Source: JABDGV01 sp964577935
Lineage (GTDB): Bacteria > Chlamydiota > Chlamydiia > Chlamydiales > FEN-1388
Direction: 5' to 3'
Assembly: GCA_964577935.1 (NCBI GenBank)
Contig: CAZOAJ010000001.1
Location: 124,001-188,000, forward strand
DNA length: 64,000 nt
Shown: positions 9,192-18,058 of the stretch, in pieces
Position numbering within the stretch: position 1 is the stretch's first letter
Layout: every line of letters starts with the position of its first letter
The notes under the pieces: model-generated
The model's database searches: none
The model's input: the letters and a program-made list of their open reading frames with translations, nothing else
Told to the model about the DNA's origin: nothing
Program-made: the position numbers and the translations under genes

Positions 9192-10184
9192 TTAAACGGA
9201 AAAGTCATTTAAGAGTATCTGAGCTTTGCTTTTTTGGCACAGTTGAGAAAGAGTTTTTTCGGCCTCATATCTAATAGATTCAAGACTTTTAGAAATAAAA
9301 TCTCTATTTATTCCTTTTTCATTTTTTGTTGTTAGATCTTCGAGGTGGATGAGACAGGAGTCTAAGCAAGAAGGGTCTATATTTCTTGGAACGCCCAAAT
9401 CGATAAAAAGAGAGTTTGAAAATCTTTCTATAGAGGACTTGTCAAGAATATATGTAGGGCTTTTAACTGCCGTGATAACCCAGTCAAAATTTGATAAAGT
9501 TTGTTTCCACTGGTTCCATTCTACAAAATCGATCGAAAGGGTTTGTGCAAATTCTTGAGCTCTTAAATCACATCGATTGCAGATAGAGATGCGATGTTTC
9601 GTATTTTTTGAAAAATGGGTCGCGATTTTCTTATTGATTGAGGAAGCTCCAACGATCAATCCAGTCTTTGGTAATAGCCCTAATTTAGAGCTGATTTTTG
9701 ATTCAAGTAGGGTTTCAATTTGATCAAAATTATTATGATTGGAAAAGCTGTTTCGAACTTGTTTTGAAATTCGTAGAGCATTTTGAAATAGTGAGTGTAG
9801 CTCTTTCGAAAGAGGGTATCGTTTTCTAAAGTCCTCATAAGCGCAGCGAACTTGTCCCTGAATTTCTGTCTCGCCAAAGAGTGCTGATTGTATTCCAGAA
9901 GCCACTGAAGATAGATGATGAAAGGCATCTAGGTTGAACATCGTGTAGAGATTTTCTTCAAAATCAGCAGCTCCTGTACTTCTCATAAGAGATAAGAATT
10001 TATGGTGGGCTTGTGTAATATCGTCAGCTGCAAAGTAAATCTCTGATCGATTGCACGTCAGTAAAGGGACAAATTGGTAGGGAAATAACCTGCTTTTTTC
10101 AAAAGAGTTAATAATTCTATTGAGTCGTTCTCTGAATTCCAGATTTGAAGAGATATGACTTGCTCCTATCAAAATGATATGCAA
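9192..10184 (-). CDS. hemA: Glutamyl-tRNA reductase
   Basis: NADPH-dependent reduction of glutamyl-tRNA to glutamate-1-semialdehyde, the first committed step of C5-pathway heme synthesis. The catalytic cysteine lies in LLTCNRSEIYF (about residue 44). FGETEIQGQV marks the N-terminal catalytic domain, and GLIVGASSINKKIATHF is the nucleotide-binding domain. The protein is 330 aa, shorter than the 410-450 aa of most bacterial enzymes because the C-terminal dimerisation domain is reduced, as I recall for chlamydial HemA. It starts at TTG 10184 directly behind a very strong ribosome binding site (GAGGAGG, about 6 bases spacing), which fixes the unusual start. Adjacency to parE/parC matches CT662-CT660. 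Confidence 0.93.
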   Translation of the reverse strand: MHIILIGASHISSNLEFRERLNRIINSFEKSRLFPYQFVPLLTCNRSEIYFAADDITQAHHKFLSLMRSTGAADFEENLYTMFNLDAFHHLSSVASGIQSALFGETEIQGQVRCAYEDFRKRYPLSKELHSLFQNALRISKQVRNSFSNHNNFDQIETLLESKISSKLGLLPKTGLIVGASSINKKIATHFSKNTKHRISICNRCDLRAQEFAQTLSIDFVEWNQWKQTLSNFDWVITAVKSPTYILDKSSIERFSNSLFIDLGVPRNIDPSCLDSCLIHLEDLTTKNEKGINRDFISKSLESIRYEAEKTLSQLCQKSKAQILLNDFSV

Positions 10185-10232
10185 TGAGACCTCCTCCTCA
10201 ATCAGGTCGATTTGAGTTGAACATTGGTATTT

Positions 10233-11261
10233 TTAAGATGGCGCTACAGATGTAGGGTTTTCCAAAATAGCCTTCCTAATTGTATCAACATTATCAATAA
10301 AAAGCGGATTCACTTCAGAAGTCAATATAAAATCAGGAGGGACTGGTATGGTAGGAACATTTGGATGAGATAATCTTGTGGCATGGATTTCGAATTGCGG
10401 AAGCATGCAATAAAACCTAGATCCTTCGACGGTTGTATGCGCCTCATCATTGGATATCAAAACTTCATGCAGTTTTTCTCCTGGTCTTATCCCAACAATA
10501 TCTAGGTGTACTTCTGGGCACAAAGCCTTTGCTAAATCGCGAATGTAGAGACTCGGGCTTTTCGGTACAAAGATTTCAGCTCCTTGCATTATTGAAGATA
10601 TATAGGCAACAAAACGAGTTGCCTCTTCAAGAGAGATCCAAAATCTGGTCATTCGCATATCGGTGATAGGGAGCGTTTGTTTTCCTTCACTCAGAAGCTT
10701 TTTCCAATAAGGGAGAAGAGATCCTCTGCTACCTAAAACGTTTCCATACCGGACGACAGAAAACTTAGGGAATTTTTTTTTGCCTGAATAGGCATTTGCA
10801 GCTATGAAGAGCTTATCAGAGCAGAGTTTTGTCGCTCCATAGAGATTGATGGGATTTACAGCTTTATCTGTAGATAGCGCTATTACCTGCTCTACCCCAC
10901 AGTCTAGAGCGGCATTTGTGATATTCATTGCTCCAAGAACGTTTGTTTTTACAAACTCGGTTGGGTTGTATTCTGCGGCAGGAACCTGCTTTAAGGCTGC
11001 TGCATGAACAACTAAATGAACATCATGGAATGCTCGTGCGAGTCGATTTTCATCACGAATATCCCCTAAGAAAAAACGTACCCGATCGTCCTTGAAAATG
11101 GGATCATGTTCTCTCATCTGCCACTGTTTTAACTCATCTCGAGAAAATATGATAACCTTTCCAACTTGAGTTTCCTTGAGGATGAATCGAGCAAATTGAG
11201 AGCCAAAGCTTCCTGTGCCACCTGTGATAAGGACTGTTTTGCCCTGTATATGATCAAACAT
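10233..11261 (-). CDS. pseB: PseB-like UDP-GlcNAc 4,6-dehydratase (inverting)
   Basis: Extended short-chain dehydrogenase. The Rossmann motif is VLITGGTGSFGSQFA, followed by FSRDELKQWQMR and FLGDIRDENRLARAF. The catalytic region has LSTDKAVNPINLYGATK; MxxxK replaces YxxxK in this subfamily of dehydratases. RYGNVLGSRGSLLPYWKKL and GIRPGEKLHEVL complete the signature. The expected reaction converts UDP-GlcNAc to UDP-2-acetamido-2,6-dideoxy-L-arabino-hexos-4-ulose, the entry to pseudaminic acid or other modified sugars. I prefer the ATG at 11261; an upstream in-frame ATG at 11282 lacks a ribosome binding site. No other pseudaminate gene is nearby, so the product pathway is unresolved. Confidence 0.85.
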   Translation of the reverse strand: MFDHIQGKTVLITGGTGSFGSQFARFILKETQVGKVIIFSRDELKQWQMREHDPIFKDDRVRFFLGDIRDENRLARAFHDVHLVVHAAALKQVPAAEYNPTEFVKTNVLGAMNITNAALDCGVEQVIALSTDKAVNPINLYGATKLCSDKLFIAANAYSGKKKFPKFSVVRYGNVLGSRGSLLPYWKKLLSEGKQTLPITDMRMTRFWISLEEATRFVAYISSIMQGAEIFVPKSPSLYIRDLAKALCPEVHLDIVGIRPGEKLHEVLISNDEAHTTVEGSRFYCMLPQFEIHATRLSHPNVPTIPVPPDFILTSEVNPLFIDNVDTIRKAILENPTSVAPS

Positions 11262-11606
11262 GCTTCTACTCTCTTCATTCAAAAAAATTATACAATCAAG
11301 GGTCTGTTATCTACACTCTACTTAAAGTTGAGGTGGAAATACAATTATTCTCTGTTATATCACTATACCGACATCATGGTTCAAGAATTCGTTTTGTATA
11401 CCGTAACCAATCATACATTACGAGGCGTGCGTTTTGCAGAAGTTGGTTTAAGCAAGTTCAGATTTTTGGATCATAGGGACTCTGTGCAACTTAAATTCTT
11501 GCTCAGACCCATAGGGCATATATTTTCAAACCCGGTAGGCCGACTACGGTTAACTCTTTTTTAGATGTTAGCTCTTTTTAGACTTTGCAAATCAAGGTAC
11601 GCAGCT
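11262..11606. promoter_or_regulatory. Divergent intergenic region between pseB-like gene and parE
   Basis: About 345 bases separate two divergent genes, so promoters for both must lie here. I see no convincing sigma-70 hexamer pair. An open frame runs through on the plus strand into the parE frame region, but it has no recognisable product. No structured RNA is evident. Confidence 0.4.
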
Positions 11607-13418
11607 ATGGCCAAAGAATACACAGAAGAGGCTATTCAAACTTTGGATGCCTTAAGTCATATCCGACTTCGATCTGGTATGTATATTGGACGTTTAGGGG
11701 ACGGCTCTCATCCTGATGATGGTATCTATATTCTCTTAAAAGAGGTTATAGATAATAGCGTAGATGAATTCATCATGAAACACGGAAGTAGGATTGAGGT
11801 TGCAATTGATGATGCAAAACGCGTTACCATTCGCGACTATGGGCGAGGAATTCCGCTGGGTAAAGTTATTGACTGTGTCAGCAGAATTAACACGGGTGCA
11901 AAATATAATGATGATGTTTTTCAGTTTTCTGTCGGTCTCAACGGTGTTGGTTTAAAGGCTGTTAATGCTCTTTCTGAAGAGTTTACAGTACGAAGCGTTC
12001 GAGAAGGTTTTTTTCTTGAAGCTCACTTTTCAAGAGGAATTCTCAAGGATAAAAAAGAGGGTAAATCAAGCGAGCCTTCAGGCACGAGGATTTCATTTCT
12101 TCCAGATGCTGAAATTTTCTCTTCCTTCAAGTTTAAAGAAGATTTCATTGAAAAGAGGTTGCGTTACTATTCATTCCTCAATTCAGGCTTGAGTTTATCC
12201 TTCAATGGTCAAACATTTAAGTCAGAGCATGGGCTTCTGGATCTATTGCAAGAAGAGGTTCTTGAAGAAAAAATCTATGAACCGCTTCACTTTCAGGGCG
12301 CAAGAGTAGAGTTTGCCTTCCTTCATAGCTCTCACTATGGCGAAACTTCCTTTTCATTTGTTAATGGTCAGCATACTTCAGATGGAGGAACTCATGTTAA
12401 CGCCTTTCGTGATGGACTTGTTCGTGCTATAAATGAGTTTTCGAAGAAGAGTTTTCAGTCTGTAGATGTTCGTGAGGGACTTGTTGCTGCTCTGCTTGTT
12501 CGAATTAAAGATCCAGTGTTCGAATCCCAGACTAAAAATAAGCTCGGTAATACCGATTTGAAGGGATCGTTATCTCAAGAGGTAAAAGAGGCTGCTCTCG
12601 ATCTCTTTTATAAAAATCCTGAGGTTGCCAAAACCTTAATTGACCGTATTACGTTTAACGAAAAGCTCCGGAAGGAGCTTGCTTCAGTTCGTAAAGAGGC
12701 CAAAGATAAGCAGAAAAAGATCGCGTTGAAAATTCCCAAGCTTCGAGATTGTAAATATCATCTCCACGATGATGTTCCTCAAGGTGATGGTTCAATGATT
12801 TTTCTCACTGAAGGAGACTCCGCCAGTGCCTCAATAGTTTCATCTCGAGATCCTTTTACTCAGGCCGTCTTTGCATTGCGTGGTAAACCTGTGAATGTTC
12901 ATGGAATGAAACTAGATGCTCTCTACAAGTATGAAGAGATGTTCCATCTCATGTCAGCTTTGAATGTTGAAAATGGGATTGAAGGGCTCAGATATAACAA
13001 AGTGATTATCGCCACAGATGCTGATGTCGATGGAATGCACATACGAAATTTGCTCATCACTTTTTTTCTTACTTTTTTCGAGAATCTCGTATTGAATTCT
13101 CACCTATATATCCTTGAAACTCCTCTCTTCAAGCTCAGGACTCATGATAAAACATGGTACTGTTACACAGAGGCCGAGAAAGATAAAATCCTTTCACAGC
13201 TCAAAAAACAGAATGTTGAAATCACAAGGTTTAAAGGGCTTGGTGAAATATCTCCAAACGAGTTTAAGCAATTTATATCTAAAGATATCCGTCTTCTTCC
13301 GGTCGCCGTAACACATTTGGCCGATATACATCCTACTCTTGAGTTCTATATGGGAAAAAACACTCCTGATCGCCGTCAATTTATAGTCGATAATCTTATT
13401 CGCGAGGAGGTTCTCTAA
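11607..13418 (+). CDS. parE: Type IIA topoisomerase B subunit (ParE / second GyrB)
   Basis: ATPase subunit of topoisomerase IV-type enzyme that decatenates chromosomes. GHKL ATP-binding motifs are EVIDNSVDEF, DYGRGIPLGKV and GLNGVGLKAVNALS. The TOPRIM domain has TEGDSASASIVSSRDP and DADVDGMHIRNLL. At about 603 aa it is a short ParE, as in chlamydiae. The start at ATG 11607 has AAGG 9 bases upstream and gives MAKEYTEEAIQTLDALSHIR, the conventional start of the family; a longer frame from 11565 adds 14 residues of no known homology. The stop codon is immediately followed by the parC ATG, so the two subunits are translationally coupled. Confidence 0.94.
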   Translation: MAKEYTEEAIQTLDALSHIRLRSGMYIGRLGDGSHPDDGIYILLKEVIDNSVDEFIMKHGSRIEVAIDDAKRVTIRDYGRGIPLGKVIDCVSRINTGAKYNDDVFQFSVGLNGVGLKAVNALSEEFTVRSVREGFFLEAHFSRGILKDKKEGKSSEPSGTRISFLPDAEIFSSFKFKEDFIEKRLRYYSFLNSGLSLSFNGQTFKSEHGLLDLLQEEVLEEKIYEPLHFQGARVEFAFLHSSHYGETSFSFVNGQHTSDGGTHVNAFRDGLVRAINEFSKKSFQSVDVREGLVAALLVRIKDPVFESQTKNKLGNTDLKGSLSQEVKEAALDLFYKNPEVAKTLIDRITFNEKLRKELASVRKEAKDKQKKIALKIPKLRDCKYHLHDDVPQGDGSMIFLTEGDSASASIVSSRDPFTQAVFALRGKPVNVHGMKLDALYKYEEMFHLMSALNVENGIEGLRYNKVIIATDADVDGMHIRNLLITFFLTFFENLVLNSHLYILETPLFKLRTHDKTWYCYTEAEKDKILSQLKKQNVEITRFKGLGEISPNEFKQFISKDIRLLPVAVTHLADIHPTLEFYMGKNTPDRRQFIVDNLIREEVL

Positions 13419-15344
13419 ATGCACGATATTAAAGACCTCATGCGTGACCACTACATTCGTTACGCATCCTATGTGATTTTGGACCGTGCTATTCCAGATC
13501 TAATTGATGGATTAAAGCCGGTACAAAGACGTATTTTACATACTCTTTATTCCATTCATGACGGAAAGTTCCATAAGGTAGCCAACGTAACTGGTCAGAC
13601 CATGGCGTATCATCCGCATGGCGATGCTCCTATTTACGAGGCTCTTGTAACTCTTGCGAACAAAGGATACTTGCTCGACATGCAGGGGAATTTCGGAAAT
13701 CCATCTACCGGAGATCCTGCAGCTGCAGCTCGATATATTGAAACGCGGTTGAAACCGATAGCGATGGAAACCCTTTTTAATCCAAAGCTTACTCAGTATA
13801 CTCCTTCATATGATGGACGAAACCAAGAGCCTGTGTTGCTTCCGGCTAAAATACCCCTTTTATTGCTTTTAGGAGCTGATGGGATTGCTGTGGGCATGGC
13901 TACTAAGATCCTGCCGCATAACTTTGTTGAACTGATTAGTGCTGAAATTGACCTTATTAGAGGAAAGCCCATTCAGGTATTTCCTGATTTCCCTTCTGGA
14001 GGAATACTCGATGCAAGCAGCTACGAAGACGGTAAAGGTAAGGTAAAAGTCCGAGCAGTTATTATTATTAAAGACCCAAAAACGCTCGTTATTCGAGAGC
14101 TTGCATATAGCACAACAACTGATAGCGTTATCCAATCTATTGAGGATGCCGTCAAGAAAGGGCATATTAAAATAGATTCAATTTCAGACTTCACTGCAGA
14201 AAAGGTGGAAATTGAAATAAAGCTTCCTCGGGGACAGTATGCAGAAGAGGTTATTGATGCTCTTTATGCTTATTCCGAATGTGAAGTGTCGATTCAGCCT
14301 CAGATGGTAGTGATTCACGAGGGTTCTCCTAAGGAAGTAAGCGTTTCATACGCGCTGCAGGTTGCTGTTGATAATTTGAAAAAGGTGCTTGAAGCTGAGC
14401 TTCATCTTTTGCTCGAAAAGCTTTCGGCGACCGTCTACTTAAAGACTCTTGAAAGAATTTTTATTGAAGAAAAGCTGTATCAAAAGATTGAAGAGCTTGG
14501 CAGTGAACAAGAGGCCATTGAAATACTTCTCAGAGCCTTCATTAAGTTTAAAGAAGAGCTTCTTCAAGAACCCACAGTAGATGATATCAATATCCTTCTC
14601 TCGATCCCAATTCGGCGAATAGCTCGATTTGACCGAGAGAAAAACCTCAAAGAGATCGATACGGCTCAAAAAGAGATTCGAAAAATCAATAAGGAGCTAG
14701 AAGATATCGATGGCTACGCAGTTCGTTACTTGGAAGGGCTGCTTAAACGCTTTTCTCATCTTTATCCTCGAAGAACTCGTCTTGAGAGTATAGGCCAGGT
14801 TGATAAAAAAGCGATTTCTACCAAAAAAATCTCTGTTGGTTATGACCTTTCAACGGGGTACGTAGGTCTCAAAGTGGATGGAGAAAAGCTTTCCTGCACG
14901 AATTATGATAAGATTGTTTGTTTGTATAAGGATGGCCTTTATAAGGTCCTTTCAATACCTGAAAAGCAATACATGGGCCGCACAGAGTCTAAGCTTATGG
15001 CGGTGTTTCCTCTTGATAAAGAAGAGATTTTTAACTGCTGTTATCTAGATTCTGAAACAGGGTTTGCCTATGCAAAACGCTTTCAGATCAAGCAGTTCTT
15101 AGTAGATAAAGAATATCGATTTTTGGAAAGCGGGCAGAAGTTGCTTTTCTTTTCACAAAATGACACTCCTGTCCTCCACGTTATGCTTGTCCCAAAACCC
15201 AAACAGCGCGTTGCGGCTCTTGAATTCGAATTCAAGGATGTTGCCGTTAAGGGAGTTAGCGCTCATGGTATTCGAATCAGTCCTCGTCCAGTTCTTGATG
15301 TGCAGCGTAAAAAAGATGAAGTAAAAAAGAATGCAGCAACTTAA
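13419..15344 (+). CDS. parC: Type IIA topoisomerase A subunit (ParC / second GyrA)
   Basis: DNA breakage-reunion subunit. The start region has RDHYIRYASYVILDRAIPDL, then GLKPVQRRILHTL, YHPHGDAPIYEALV, and the catalytic tyrosine in AARYIETRL. GMATKILPHNFVEL and a coiled-coil tower follow. The C-terminal third (about 470-641) resembles a degenerate GyrA beta-pinwheel (STGYVGLKVDG, then LHVMLVPKPK). It is longer than the C. trachomatis counterpart as I remember it. It begins right after the parE stop codon, forming the holoenzyme operon. This pair is separate from the housekeeping gyrB/gyrA of chlamydiae. Confidence 0.94.
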   Translation: MHDIKDLMRDHYIRYASYVILDRAIPDLIDGLKPVQRRILHTLYSIHDGKFHKVANVTGQTMAYHPHGDAPIYEALVTLANKGYLLDMQGNFGNPSTGDPAAAARYIETRLKPIAMETLFNPKLTQYTPSYDGRNQEPVLLPAKIPLLLLLGADGIAVGMATKILPHNFVELISAEIDLIRGKPIQVFPDFPSGGILDASSYEDGKGKVKVRAVIIIKDPKTLVIRELAYSTTTDSVIQSIEDAVKKGHIKIDSISDFTAEKVEIEIKLPRGQYAEEVIDALYAYSECEVSIQPQMVVIHEGSPKEVSVSYALQVAVDNLKKVLEAELHLLLEKLSATVYLKTLERIFIEEKLYQKIEELGSEQEAIEILLRAFIKFKEELLQEPTVDDINILLSIPIRRIARFDREKNLKEIDTAQKEIRKINKELEDIDGYAVRYLEGLLKRFSHLYPRRTRLESIGQVDKKAISTKKISVGYDLSTGYVGLKVDGEKLSCTNYDKIVCLYKDGLYKVLSIPEKQYMGRTESKLMAVFPLDKEEIFNCCYLDSETGFAYAKRFQIKQFLVDKEYRFLESGQKLLFFSQNDTPVLHVMLVPKPKQRVAALEFEFKDVAVKGVSAHGIRISPRPVLDVQRKKDEVKKNAAT

Positions 15345-15362
15345 GAGAGCTTGCCATACGAT

Positions 15363-15974
15363 ATGAGCGAAGAGATTTCTGAGATCTACGATAGAGATGA
15401 TGAATCAAGTAATGAGGAGAGACGGATCTCTCCTCGCCTTGCGTCTCCTGATGAAATCACTGCGATGTTAAAGATTCACTCTCGGTCTGAAGTTGAAGTG
15501 ATTTTAGCTCGGAGGTATCTGATACGACAGCTTGCGCTTCGCTCTCTCCATCAAAAACAAGCATATGCCCTCTTAAAAAAACTTGGTCTTCAAGAAAATG
15601 TAATTTTAGAAGCTATCACGTCGTTACAAGATTATTTTGATGATAAGGGGTGGCTCGATGTGCGGATTTCTAAATGGATGCGCGAAGGCAAGAGTAGGAT
15701 TCAAGTCCGATCAAAGCTTCTGCAATCAGGGGTAATATCGACAGAGTATGGAAAAGAGTCAAATATCGAATTTGATGAGTATACATCTTTGAGAGAATTG
15801 ATCCGAAAAAAATACCCATCCCTTTTGAATGAAGAAGTTCCGCGTGAGAAAAAACAGAAGATTATTCAAGCGATTCTGCGGCGTGGCTTTTCATTTAGTT
15901 CGATTAGTTCCATCTTAAGAGATAATATGCTATCATCTCTTACAGAGGAAGAGAGGATTGAAGATGTCCACTGA
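15363..15974 (+). CDS. recX: RecX-like regulatory protein
   Basis: Small RecX-family protein, about 203 aa, expected to modulate RecA filaments. Three helical repeats are visible: RRYLIRQLALRSLHQKQAYA with LLKKLG, then YFDDKGWLDVRISKWMREGK with VRSKLLQSGV, and the C-terminal REKKQKIIQAILRRGFSF. The spacing matches RecX. The N-terminus has about 40 acidic residues before the domain. The ATG at 15363 gives MSEEISEIYDRD; a TTG at 15351 is an alternative. The gene follows parC by about 20 bases. I do not know a recX at this position in C. trachomatis, where parC is followed by CT659. Confidence 0.75.
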   Translation: MSEEISEIYDRDDESSNEERRISPRLASPDEITAMLKIHSRSEVEVILARRYLIRQLALRSLHQKQAYALLKKLGLQENVILEAITSLQDYFDDKGWLDVRISKWMREGKSRIQVRSKLLQSGVISTEYGKESNIEFDEYTSLRELIRKKYPSLLNEEVPREKKQKIIQAILRRGFSFSSISSILRDNMLSSLTEEERIEDVH

Positions 15975-16224
15975 AGTCACGAGTATTTCAAATAGTGGCC
16001 CTTCCGAATCGGGTCAGATTACGTCTACAGGATCGACTTCCGGATCTCCTGATGGGGCTACTGGTGCGGCTCCTATAAAGATCAGTTCCTTAGAAGATCT
16101 TAAAGAGAAGGCACGTCCTGTCTATGATGCGGTGATGATGTCAATGGCCTATGAAATAAAAGGTCAGCAGGATCGTTCAAATGACCGTATAAAAGAGGCT
16201 TTGAGGGAGGCTCAGAGTAGGTAG
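15964..16224 (+). CDS. Small conserved chlamydial protein (CT659-like position)
   Basis: An 86-aa protein with a Ser/Gly/Thr-rich, low-complexity N-terminal half and a helical, charged C-terminal half (SLEDLKEKARPVYDAVMMSM, ending IKEALREAQSR). The ATG at 15964 overlaps the end of recX and has GAGAGGA 7 bases upstream, which decides the start. A small gene occupies this position between the parC and rluD-type genes in C. trachomatis (CT659), which is the only basis for linking them. No membrane segment. Function unknown. Confidence 0.75.
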   Translation: MSTEVTSISNSGPSESGQITSTGSTSGSPDGATGAAPIKISSLEDLKEKARPVYDAVMMSMAYEIKGQQDRSNDRIKEALREAQSR

Positions 16225-16295
16225 TATTTGAGTTCTATCTCTTAGGGTTCGTGGGAGAGGTTGTCGGGGGATTTTTTGTGTTTAAAGATTGCATA

Positions 16296-17405
16296 ATGCG
16301 GCACGGGTGTCGAACCTTAGATTCCATGGCCTCAGAAGATATAGAGATTGGATGTGCAGATCTGGAGTTGGACGATTTGCAGGCGGGCGAGAGTCGATTG
16401 TGTGAGGTCTTCGTCACCCACGATAAGGGTGGGCTTCGTCTTGATCAGTACCTTGCTGATATGTTCCCCGAAATATCTCGTTCTGCTTTTCAAAAACTCA
16501 TTGATGTGGGTTCAGTTTTTGTTTTAGGAAAGAAAGATTTAGCAGCGCGAGTCGAAAAAAAACGCTACAGAGTTCTCGTAGACGATCGTATTACGTTTTC
16601 GTTCCCATCTCCTGAGCCGCTTGCGTTAGAGCCTGAGGATATTCCTCTTTCGATTCTCTATGAGGATGAGTTTCTCCTTATCGTGAATAAACAGCCTGGG
16701 CTCGTTGTTCATCCTGGAGCTGGAAACCTTACGGGAACGTTTGTTCATGGGCTGCTTCATCATCTTGGCAGCATAGATCACGATGACCCCGTCAGGCCGG
16801 GAATAGTTCATAGACTTGACAAGGACACTTCAGGTGTTTTAATTGCTGCAAAAAGTAGCCAAATTCTGGCGGCTCTATCCAAACAATTTGCCGATCGAAC
16901 TGTTGAAAAACGGTATCTTGCTCTCGTTCAGGGGAACGTTTTGAGTAAAATGTCTATCGATGAGCCTATTGGCCGCCATCCTCGAGAAAGGACCAAGATG
17001 GCGGTTCTTGAAGGCGGAAGGCGTGCTGTTTCCATAATTACTCCCATAGAGCATTTTGGGGACTCAACTTTGGTGGAGATAGAGATTTTAACGGGGAGGA
17101 CACATCAGATTCGAGTGCACCTGGAACATGCAGGGTTTCCGATCTTAGGAGACACTCAATATGGCGGGGCCCGAGATTTTCACAGAAAAATTCCAAGAGA
17201 GCCCACCATACGCGCAAGTTCGAATTCAATTTCATCAAAAACGAAGATAGACAAAAGAACGAGGTCAACCTCTATTCATGTTGGGAGACAAATGCTCCAT
17301 TGTCGTATGATGTGCTTTCAACATCCGGAAACTCAGAAATCTCTAGTAGTAGAGGCTCCGTTGTTTTCCGATATGGAGCAGATTATGCAGACTCTTCGAA
17401 CATAA
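16296..17405 (+). CDS. rluD: Pseudouridine synthase, RluA/RluD family
   Basis: rRNA pseudouridine synthase (CT658/SfhB position). An S4 RNA-binding domain (LRLDQYLADMFPEISRSAFQ) is followed by the catalytic domain with VNKQPGLVVHPGAG and HRLDKDTSGVLIAAK, whose Asp is the catalytic residue. GRTHQIRVHLEHAGFPILGD is the usual C-terminal motif. An insertion of about 35 Arg/Ser/Lys-rich residues follows GDTQYGGARDFHR before the last strand; this is unusual for the family. Start choice is uncertain: GTG 16251, ATG 16296 and ATG 16326 are all in frame, and none has a strong ribosome binding site. Confidence 0.9.
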   Translation: MRHGCRTLDSMASEDIEIGCADLELDDLQAGESRLCEVFVTHDKGGLRLDQYLADMFPEISRSAFQKLIDVGSVFVLGKKDLAARVEKKRYRVLVDDRITFSFPSPEPLALEPEDIPLSILYEDEFLLIVNKQPGLVVHPGAGNLTGTFVHGLLHHLGSIDHDDPVRPGIVHRLDKDTSGVLIAAKSSQILAALSKQFADRTVEKRYLALVQGNVLSKMSIDEPIGRHPRERTKMAVLEGGRRAVSIITPIEHFGDSTLVEIEILTGRTHQIRVHLEHAGFPILGDTQYGGARDFHRKIPREPTIRASSNSISSKTKIDKRTRSTSIHVGRQMLHCRMMCFQHPETQKSLVVEAPLFSDMEQIMQTLRT

Positions 17406-17468
17406 TCGAAGACATGGGTGTCTGGTCTAAAGATTTTCTGTAGGATTTTGCATGTTTGGCTTTGGTTT

Positions 17469-17921
17469 ATGAGAGCTCTCATTCAGCGTGTTGATAGAGC
17501 ATCAGTCTCTGTTGATGGAGTGATTCAAAGTCAAATTAACAGAGGTATTCTCGCTTTGGTGGGGATATCTCATGGTGATACGGATGTAGAGGCTAAGTCT
17601 TTAGCCAATAAGATATGTAATCTTCGGATATTTGCAAATGATGAGGGAAAGATGACATATTCAATTGTTGATTTAGGCTTAGAGCTTCTTTTAGTAAGTC
17701 AATTTACCCTTTACGCAAACACGAGCTCGGGAAGGCGCCCTGATTTCATCCAGGCAGCGAGAGGCCACGTAGCGTCTCCATTGTTCGATAGAGTTGCAAG
17801 CGAATGTTCAACCTTATGTAAGAATGAGGTAAAAAAGGGAGTTTTCGGTGCTAAGATGAAAATCGATTTGATAAATGATGGTCCTGTAACAATATGGCTT
17901 GATGTAGAACCTCAGGTATAG
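17469..17921 (+). CDS. dtd: D-aminoacyl-tRNA deacylase
   Basis: Hydrolyses D-aminoacyl-tRNA (and Gly-tRNA-Ala), protecting translation from D-amino acids. At 150 aa it has standard length. Motifs: MRALIQRVDRASVSVDG at the start, LLVSQFTLYANTSSGRRPDF in the middle, and the cross-subunit Gly-cisPro motif NDGPVTIWLD at the end. The ATG at 17469 matches the canonical Dtd N-terminus; the longer frame from 17418 adds residues of no homology. It follows rluD by about 60 bases on the same strand. Confidence 0.93.
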   Translation: MRALIQRVDRASVSVDGVIQSQINRGILALVGISHGDTDVEAKSLANKICNLRIFANDEGKMTYSIVDLGLELLLVSQFTLYANTSSGRRPDFIQAARGHVASPLFDRVASECSTLCKNEVKKGVFGAKMKIDLINDGPVTIWLDVEPQV

Positions 17922-18058
17922 GGTTATTTCGGAGTAGAGGTTCTTAAAAACTGTTTTTTTGAATCCATATATTTAAAAATCTGATATCTGAAGATTTTTG
18001 TTTATACACTGACGAAAAGTAAGAAGATGAATTGCGGAGAAAAGAGCAAGACTTGCAT

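Noticed and set aside
11166..11564. 132-codon plus-strand frame before parE
   Set aside because: It starts inside the PseB-like gene on the other strand, has no homology, and is an AT-rich intergenic read-through.
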